From Caulobacter sp. S45 (lineage in GTDB: Bacteria; Pseudomonadota; Alphaproteobacteria; Caulobacterales; Caulobacteraceae): a stretch of DNA of 64,000 nucleotides. Every line of letters begins with the position of its first letter. The stretch's first letter is position 1. Made by a program: the position numbers and the translations under genes. Shown piece after piece: positions 58,571 through 64,000 of this stretch. Below the pieces are notes generated by a model. That model ran no database searches. It was not told where the DNA came from and saw nothing but the letters and a program-made list of their open reading frames with translations. The stretch is from contig NZ_LMUL01000002.1 in assembly GCF_009765965.1 (NCBI RefSeq), positions 1 through 64,000 on the forward strand. The letters are read 5' to 3'.

Positions 58571-59709
58571 GCGACCTCGCGCGCCTGGACCGCCTCGCCC
58601 AGCAGGGGTTCGAAGATATGCTGGGCCAGGTGGCGCACGACGTGCACCGCCACCCCGTCGCCGGTCAAATGGTAGGCTTCGTTGTAGTTCTTCGGCAGCT
58701 TGTAGTCGTCGGGCAGGCCCATCAGCCGCGCAGTCTCGCGCGCGGAAATCAAGCGCGAGCGGATCTTCTTGCCGTCGATCACCAGAATCGTCTGGCGGCT
58801 CGACCCGCCGGCCGGGGTGCGCAGGCAACCGGACACATCGTCGAAACGAACCTCGGCGCGCTGCACCTTCACGCCGCGCTCGTTCAGGCGGGTCCGATTG
58901 TAGACGCCGCCGACCATGCGCCGTCCCGCACGTTGGGCGGAGGTGACCTTGGCCTTGTTGACCGGCGACATCTTGGCCAACAGGGCCTGGGTCTCGGCGG
59001 GCGTGTGCCAGGCGACGCTCAAGGGGTTGTCCTCGATCTCGTCGGCGAACGTGCGCAGCCGATGGCTTGGGGTCGGCAGGTTCCACCACAGCATCTTGTT
59101 GCGCAGCGCGGCCGGCAGGCTCGCGACGGCGCGGCAGAGCCCGCGGGTATGGAACGGCTCCAGCGGTTCAGGCGAGAGCAGGGCCGGGTCGATGGCGACG
59201 TCGGCCCGCACGCCGATGACAAAGAGGCGCGGACGCGACTGCGGCAAGAAGAGGTCGGCGTTGATGACGAGGGCGCCGCACCGGTAGCCCGCCTTGGCAA
59301 AGGTCCGGCAGATCGCCTCGAAATCCTTGCCGCCGTGCGATGTCAGGGTCCCGCAGACATTCTCCAGGGCGACCATCTTGGGCGCGCGCCCATCGGCGCG
59401 AAGGGCGGCGATCACGTCCCAGAACGGATAGAAGGTCCCGGACCGTTCGCCCTTCAAGCCGGCCCCGACGCCGGCCAGCGACAGGTCCTGACAGGGGAAG
59501 GACCCCCAGACCAGGTCGGCCACACCCGGCAGGTCGCCCGCCGTGACCTTGCGGATATCGTCGACCTTCAGCTCGGCGGCGCCGAAGTTGGCCTGATAGG
59601 TCAGGCCCTTCTTGAAATCAAAGTCGTTGGCGAAGAGGCACGACCATTCGGGGCCGAGACCCATGCGCGCCATACCGCCGCCGGCAAAGAACTCGTAGAA
59701 CTTACCCAT
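58567..59709 (-). CDS. DNA cytosine-5 methyltransferase (restriction-modification)
   Basis: 380 residues with all core motifs in order: FFAGGGMARMGL (motif I, about 7-18), GSFPCQDLS with catalytic Cys73 (motif IV), ALENV at 114-118 (motif VI), QSRPRLFVIGV at 157-167 (motif VIII), a target-recognition region with RRMVGGVYNRTRLNERG, and SARETARLMGLPDDY plus GDGVAVHVVRHLA (motifs IX-X). It precedes the GIY-YIG endonuclease and follows a small RHH gene, so this is a complete operon with probable control. Confidence 0.93.
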   Translation of the reverse strand: MGKFYEFFAGGGMARMGLGPEWSCLFANDFDFKKGLTYQANFGAAELKVDDIRKVTAGDLPGVADLVWGSFPCQDLSLAGVGAGLKGERSGTFYPFWDVIAALRADGRAPKMVALENVCGTLTSHGGKDFEAICRTFAKAGYRCGALVINADLFLPQSRPRLFVIGVRADVAIDPALLSPEPLEPFHTRGLCRAVASLPAALRNKMLWWNLPTPSHRLRTFADEIEDNPLSVAWHTPAETQALLAKMSPVNKAKVTSAQRAGRRMVGGVYNRTRLNERGVKVQRAEVRFDDVSGCLRTPAGGSSRQTILVIDGKKIRSRLISARETARLMGLPDDYKLPKNYNEAYHLTGDGVAVHVVRHLAQHIFEPLLGEAVQAREVA

Positions 59710-59920
59710 GGACGCGGCGCCCTGTGACGTGGAGCGGTTGGCCCGAAGTGCCCTCTCGCGCGAGCTTTTCCTCCACGGCCTCGGTAATCCAGGTGTTGCG
59801 CGAGACGGCTCCGGGCCGGGTGGCCCGCATGGCGTCGATTTCCGCGAAAGTCTCGGCCGGCAGGCGCAGATTCAGGCGATCGAGGTTGCGGACGGTCGTA
59901 GCGTTCGAATCAGAGGACAT
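59702..59920 (-). CDS. Ribbon-helix-helix protein, likely RM-operon regulator
   Basis: 72 residues from ATG 59920 (MSSDSNATTVRNLDRLNLRL). LDRLNLRLPAETFAEIDAMR is a typical ribbon followed by helix A, and SRNTWITEAVEEKLARE helix B of CopG/Arc-type repressors. An in-frame ATG at 59950 would add ten residues. It overlaps the methyltransferase start by 8 bp and is the first gene of the operon, a place where controller proteins of restriction systems are often found. Confidence 0.78.
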   Translation of the reverse strand: MSSDSNATTVRNLDRLNLRLPAETFAEIDAMRATRPGAVSRNTWITEAVEEKLAREGTSGQPLHVTGRRVHG

Positions 59921-59988
59921 GGAGCCACTCTGGCGCCTCAGTGGCGCCACGTCGAGGCGAGGTTTCTGCTTTGTTCACCCCCCAGATT

Positions 59989-60294
59989 TTAAGCCACAGG
60001 TGGCCGGATCAGTCCGACAGTGAGGGCGATGGCGACCGCCTGGATCCTCGACCTGACGCCGAGACGGCGGCACGCGACGGCCAAGTGGTCGTCGATGGTG
60101 CGGGCCGATAATCCGAGCCGACGGCCGATTTCGGCGGAGGCATGGCCTTCCGCCGCCAACTGCAAACACTCAAGTTGCCGCGCCGTGAGCAAGGCTGCCA
60201 GCGTCTCAGCGCTGGGATTGCCCGACAGGTCTCCGTGACCATCCATTCCGCTCAGACCTTCACACCCGACCCTGGAAGAGGCGGGCATCGCCAC
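59989..60294 (-). CDS. Short LuxR-type HTH protein without a sensor domain
   Basis: 101 residues, or 85 if the ATG at 60246 is used. Only the C-terminal LuxR HTH is present: LTARQLECLQLAAEGHASAE, then IGRRLGLSARTIDDHLAVAC and RRLGVRSRIQAVA. It is a clear paralogue of the HTH of the larger LuxR protein at 56945 (the same ARQLECL-like start, SARTxDxH recognition helix and RIQAVA end). It may compete for the same sites or act constitutively. Confidence 0.8.
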   Translation of the reverse strand: MAMPASSRVGCEGLSGMDGHGDLSGNPSAETLAALLTARQLECLQLAAEGHASAEIGRRLGLSARTIDDHLAVACRRLGVRSRIQAVAIALTVGLIRPPVA

Positions 60295-60394
60295 TGCCGG
60301 CGTCGAATACGGACAGACCCGATGGGGCCGTGGGAGCTGGGGCGCCGCCGGGGTGCCGGGATCGCGGCAGCCGCGCGCGTCGGGGGAACGGGAT

Positions 60395-61795
60395 TCAACT
60401 CCAACCGCCGCCCAACGCCTTGTAGATCGCGACGATGTCGGTGTTGCTCGCAGTTTGCGCCTGCGTCAGGGCGTCTTCGCCCTGAAGTTGGACGCGCTCG
60501 GCGTCGAGGACCCGCAGGTAGTCGCTGCCACCCGCTTGGTAGCGCATCCGGGCCAGGTCGGCCGCCTTGCGGGCGCCATCAACCTCTTCGACGAGCTTGG
60601 AAAGCTCGGTCTGCCGCAGCTTGTAGTTGGTCAGGGCGTCTTGCAGGTCCTCGATCGCCCCCAAGACGGTCTTTTCATAGGCCAGCTGACTCTCGTGTCC
60701 CTTCGCCTTCTGCGCCCGAAGCTGCGCGAGCTGACTGCCGATGTCTAAGGCGGGCCAAGTGACGGCGGGGCTCACCGTCCAAGCCTGGCTATTCTTGGCG
60801 AACAGGTTCGAAACGTCGCCGGTGAGCAGGCCGACAAACCCTGTGACGGTCACACGCGGGAAGAGATCGGCCGTTGCCACGCCGGTCCGCGCCGTTTCGG
60901 CGGCGAGCCGGCGTTCCGCGGCGCGCACATCTGGACGTCGGCGCAAGAAGGTCGAGGCGTCTCCAATCGGCAGGGGCGTCACCCGCGGCGCGATCGTAAC
61001 CGGCGCGGCCAGCTCAACATCCAGCGCGCCAGGCCGCTCACCCGTCAGGACCGCCAACCGTTGGGCGGCTTGGGCGATCTGCGCGTCGAGGGCCGGGATC
61101 AGCGCCTCGACGGCCCCGAGTTGGGCCTTGGAGCTCTCGCGATCGGCCGGCTCCGCGTACCCCTCCTTGACCCGCAGGCTCGTGAGTTTGAGGGTCTCGC
61201 GCTCACTTTGCGCATTCTGTTCGACAACATTGCGCCGGGCCTGTGCGCCGCGAAGCTGCAGGTAGTTCATCGCCACTTCGGCGGCGACGGACACCTTGGC
61301 GCCGTCAAGATCCGCCTGCGCCGCCCCGGCTTCACGCGCCGCCGCGTCCACGCCGTGTCGGACACGACCGAACAGGTCAACCTCCCAGGCGGCGTCTAGA
61401 CCAATGTCAGCCGACTCGATGTTGACCCGCCCGGGTGTAAGGCCAGGGATTTGCTCGTCGCTGCGGGTGTAGCCGGCGTTGCTGGTGATGTGCGGCAACA
61501 GCTCGAACTTGGAACTGGAGAACAACGCCCGCGCCTGGTCGACCCGAGCCACCGCCTGGCGAACGTCGAGATTCGACCCCAGGGCGCGTTCGATCAGGCT
61601 GTCCAGGACAGGGTCGCCGAAGCTGCGCCACCAGGTCGGTTCGGGAGACGTGTCGGACTCCAAGGCCGGGTCGGTGTTTCGAACCGCCACGGCGGCGTCG
61701 ACCGGAGGCTGATAATGGGGTCCCACGGCGCAACCGCTGAGCAGGATGCCGCCGGCCAGGCCGGCCAGCAGGCCGATATTCGCAGAACGGATCAT
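60395..61795 (-). CDS. Outer-membrane efflux lipoprotein, NodT/OprM type
   Basis: TolC-like outer-membrane channel of an RND pump, 466 residues. The lipoprotein signal MIRSANIGLLAGLAGGILLSGC has Cys22 for lipidation, followed by AVGPHYQPP. Two repeats of the family are visible: WWRSFGDPVLDSLIERAL near the start, and FLRRRPDVRAAERRLAAETA followed by the second coiled-coil half ending KALGGGWS. It overlaps the RND transporter by 4 bp. The substrate cannot be told. Confidence 0.93.
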   Translation of the reverse strand: MIRSANIGLLAGLAGGILLSGCAVGPHYQPPVDAAVAVRNTDPALESDTSPEPTWWRSFGDPVLDSLIERALGSNLDVRQAVARVDQARALFSSSKFELLPHITSNAGYTRSDEQIPGLTPGRVNIESADIGLDAAWEVDLFGRVRHGVDAAAREAGAAQADLDGAKVSVAAEVAMNYLQLRGAQARRNVVEQNAQSERETLKLTSLRVKEGYAEPADRESSKAQLGAVEALIPALDAQIAQAAQRLAVLTGERPGALDVELAAPVTIAPRVTPLPIGDASTFLRRRPDVRAAERRLAAETARTGVATADLFPRVTVTGFVGLLTGDVSNLFAKNSQAWTVSPAVTWPALDIGSQLAQLRAQKAKGHESQLAYEKTVLGAIEDLQDALTNYKLRQTELSKLVEEVDGARKAADLARMRYQAGGSDYLRVLDAERVQLQGEDALTQAQTASNTDIVAIYKALGGGWS

Positions 61796-64000
61796 GGCTG
61801 AACGCCCTCCGGCGGATGCGGGTCGGTGGAAACCTCGGTAGGCGCGCCGCCGCGACGGGTCTTCAAGGGGCGCACGCCTGTCAGGCGGCGGATCGTCCAG
61901 TAGAAGATTGGCGTCAGCCCCAGGCCGAACAGGGTGACCCCGAGCATTCCGGAGAACACCGCCACGCCCATGGCCCGACGCATCTCCGAGCCCGCCCCGG
62001 TCGCCAGCGCCAAGGGCAGAACCCCCATGATAAAGGCGAACGAGGTCATCAGGATCGGCCGAAGACGCAGTCGACAGGCGTCGAGAATAGCGGTGAGCAG
62101 GGGCTCCCCCGCGATCTCTCGCTCGCGAGCGAATTCCACGATCAGAATCGCGTTCTTACAGGCGAGGCCGACCAGGACGATCAGGCCGATCTGGGTGAAG
62201 ACGTTATTGTCCGACCGCGTGGCCAGCACGCCAAGCAGCGCACAGAGCAAGCACATCGGCACGATTAGGATAACCACGAGCGGCAAGGTCCAGCTCTCGT
62301 ACTGGGCGACCAGTACGAGGAAGGCCAAGAGCACGCAGATCGGGAAGACGAACAGCGCCGTGTCGCCCGCCAGGATCTGCTGGTAGGTCAGGCCCGTCCA
62401 TTCGTACCCCATGCCCTGCGGCAGGGTCTTGGCCGCGATCTCCTCAAGCGCCTTCTGCGCCTGGCCCGTCGAATAGCCCGGGCCGGGCAGGCCGTTGATC
62501 TCGGCCGTCAGATAGCCGTTGTAGTGCGAGGCGTGATCCGGTCCGGTCGACAGGTTGGTGGTGATGAAGGCGCCGAGCGGGATCATCTGACCAGCCGCGT
62601 TGCGGGTTTGGAGCCGCTCCACGTCTTCCGGCTGGAGCCTGTAGGCTTGGTCCGCCTGGACGTTGACCTGGTAGGTGCGTCCGAACCGGTTGAAGTCGTT
62701 GACGTAGAGCGAGCCGAGATAGACCTGCAGGGTCTCGAAGAGGTCCGTCAGCGACACGCCCTCGACGCGCGCCTTTTCCCGGTCGATGTCGGCATGAACC
62801 TTCGGAACGCCGATCTGGTAGGAGGAGAAGACGCCGGCCAGGCGGGGATCTTTGGAAGCCGTGGCGATCAGGTCCTCGGTCGCCTTGTTGAGCGCCTCCG
62901 CCCCCAGTCCGGCGCGATCCTCGAGCTGCATCCTGAACCCGCCGATGGTGCCGATGCCCTGCACGGGCGGCGGGGGAAAGACCACGGCCTGGCCGCCCGG
63001 CAAGGCGGCGAATTTCTGGCTCAGGCTCTGGGTGATCTCGGCCGCCGACCGGCCCTTGGCATGGCGCAAGCTGAAGTCGTCGAGGATCACGAAAAAGGCG
63101 CCGGAACTCGGGTTGGCGACCAGTCCATCGATCGACAGACCGGGGAAGGCGAAGGTGTGCGCCACACCCGGCGTCTTCAGCGCGATCTCGTCCATTTGGT
63201 GCAGCACCGCGCGCGTCCGGTCGACCGTGGCCGAGCTTGGAAGTTGGACCATCCCCGCCAGGTAGAGCTTGTCCTGCGGCGGCACGAACCCCGAGGGCGC
63301 CTTGCTGAAGGCGAACAAGGTCAGTGCGATCAGTCCGGCATAGAGCACCAGCACGACGGGCGAGCGGCGCACGCCGCGCTGAACAAGCCCGACATAACCG
63401 CCGCGGGCGCGGTCGAAGACGCGGTTGAAGGGATGGAACAGCCAGCCGAGGTAGCGATCCATCGCCCGTTCCAGCCAGTCCTTGCGCGCATCGGCGGACT
63501 TCAGAAGGACCGCGGCCAGGGCCGGCGACAGGGTCAGGGAGTTGAACGCCGAGATCACCGTGGAGATGGCGATGGTCAGGGCGAACTGGCGATAGAACTG
63601 CCCGGTCAGGCCGGTGATGAAGGCGGTGGGCACGAACACCGCGCACAGTACCAGGGCGGTGGAGACGATCGGTCCGGTGACCTCCTTCATGGCGTTACGC
63701 GCCGCCTCGAAAGGCGGATGACCCAGCTCGATGTTCCGTTGCACGTTCTCGACGACCACGATGGCGTCGTCGACCACGATGCCGATCGCCAGGACCAGGC
63801 CGAACAGGGTCAGGGCGTTGAAGCCGAAGCCCAAGGCCATCATGACCGCGAAGGTGCCGACCAGGCTGACCGGGACCGCGATCAGCGGGATCAGCGACGC
63901 TCGCCAGCTTTGCAGGAACACCACCACGACGAGGACGACGAGCAGAATCGCCTCGAAGAGGGTGTGGACGACCGCGTCGATCGATTCCTGCACGTAGCCC
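61792..64000 (-). CDS. RND multidrug efflux transporter (HAE1 family), N-terminus beyond the window
   Basis: Inner-membrane proton-driven pump. 736 residues are in the window; about 300 N-terminal residues are missing. The frame is open at 64000. Visible are the membrane segments after the first periplasmic domain (AILLVVLVVVVFLQSWRASL), the essential Asp pair in GIVVDDAIVVVENVQRN, the second large periplasmic domain, and the final helices with GLACKNAILIVEFARER. The membrane fusion protein gene should lie just outside. It is the first of the two complete or partial genes of this efflux operon. Confidence 0.93.
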   Translation of the reverse strand, partial: GYVQESIDAVVHTLFEAILLVVLVVVVFLQSWRASLIPLIAVPVSLVGTFAVMMALGFGFNALTLFGLVLAIGIVVDDAIVVVENVQRNIELGHPPFEAARNAMKEVTGPIVSTALVLCAVFVPTAFITGLTGQFYRQFALTIAISTVISAFNSLTLSPALAAVLLKSADARKDWLERAMDRYLGWLFHPFNRVFDRARGGYVGLVQRGVRRSPVVLVLYAGLIALTLFAFSKAPSGFVPPQDKLYLAGMVQLPSSATVDRTRAVLHQMDEIALKTPGVAHTFAFPGLSIDGLVANPSSGAFFVILDDFSLRHAKGRSAAEITQSLSQKFAALPGGQAVVFPPPPVQGIGTIGGFRMQLEDRAGLGAEALNKATEDLIATASKDPRLAGVFSSYQIGVPKVHADIDREKARVEGVSLTDLFETLQVYLGSLYVNDFNRFGRTYQVNVQADQAYRLQPEDVERLQTRNAAGQMIPLGAFITTNLSTGPDHASHYNGYLTAEINGLPGPGYSTGQAQKALEEIAAKTLPQGMGYEWTGLTYQQILAGDTALFVFPICVLLAFLVLVAQYESWTLPLVVILIVPMCLLCALLGVLATRSDNNVFTQIGLIVLVGLACKNAILIVEFAREREIAGEPLLTAILDACRLRLRPILMTSFAFIMGVLPLALATGAGSEMRRAMGVAVFSGMLGVTLFGLGLTPIFYWTIRRLTGVRPLKTRRGGAPTEVSTDPHPPEGVQP

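Noticed and set aside
1-64000. CRISPR array, rRNA, tRNA, insertion sequence or integrase
   Set aside because: No regularly spaced repeat with unique spacers, no rRNA or tRNA sequence that I could recognise, and no transposase or integrase motif among the frames.

Overview
The window looks like most of the backbone of a large conjugative plasmid from a high-GC alphaproteobacterium. Caulobacterales (Caulobacter, Phenylobacterium, Brevundimonas relatives) is my best guess. The reasons are a GcrA-type regulator, an alphaproteobacterial LexA box (GAAC-N7-GAAC) in front of imuA-imuB, a TraG/Trb transfer system and a TraF/ParA/RepA backbone. No integrase, tRNA attachment site or rRNA is visible. An initiator gene, partition genes, an iteron origin and an oriT are present, so I read it as a plasmid and not an integrated element.

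Layout. 0-9.5 kb: DNA-repair and defence-like genes (dinB, xthA with GIY-YIG and HEPN genes, a HEPN/Toprim protein, an SRAP protein). 9.5-15.9 kb: the SOS mutasome imuA, imuB and dnaE2, with an XRE regulator inserted between imuB and dnaE2. 15.9-24.2 kb: mobilisation genes (trbB, traG, hipBA, MobA/MobL relaxase, oriT, a TraD-like protein, a lytic enzyme, traF). 24.2-28 kb: replication and partition (iteron oriV, repA, a small partition protein, parA, par repeats, ssb). 28-42 kb: plasmid housekeeping and accessory genes (structured leaders, a DUF2493 protein, a GcrA paralogue, RadC, a giant methylase/strawberry-notch helicase, a ParB-like protein, a Toprim protein, two XRE regulators). 42-47.6 kb: a PD-(D/E)XK protein convergent with a Gabija-like helicase/OLD-nuclease pair. 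47.7-56.8 kb: the mating-pair operon trbC-D-E-J-K-L-F-G-I plus DUF2274. 56.9-60.3 kb: an AHL-type LuxR regulator, a type II restriction-modification operon and a short LuxR-like protein. 60.4-64 kb: an RND efflux operon that runs out of the window.

How it may work together. An 18-bp dyad (ACCCGYAG-NN-CTRCGGGT) lies upstream of traG-trbB, of trbC-I, of luxR itself and of two accessory genes, and also at the edge of oriV. I infer that it is the operator of a LuxR-controlled transfer regulon. RepA would act at 12 or more 17-bp iterons spaced mostly 23-24 bp apart. The relaxase would nick an RSF1010-like oriT in the divergent promoter region. At least three defence-type loci and a complete error-prone polymerase set travel with the plasmid.

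The best candidates for undescribed biology are the dyad regulon, two homologous structured leaders whose stems show compensatory changes, the xthA/GIY-YIG/HEPN operon, the membrane protein plus HEPN/Toprim pair, and the regulator that has taken dnaE2 away from imuAB. All of this was read by eye; no database search was run.
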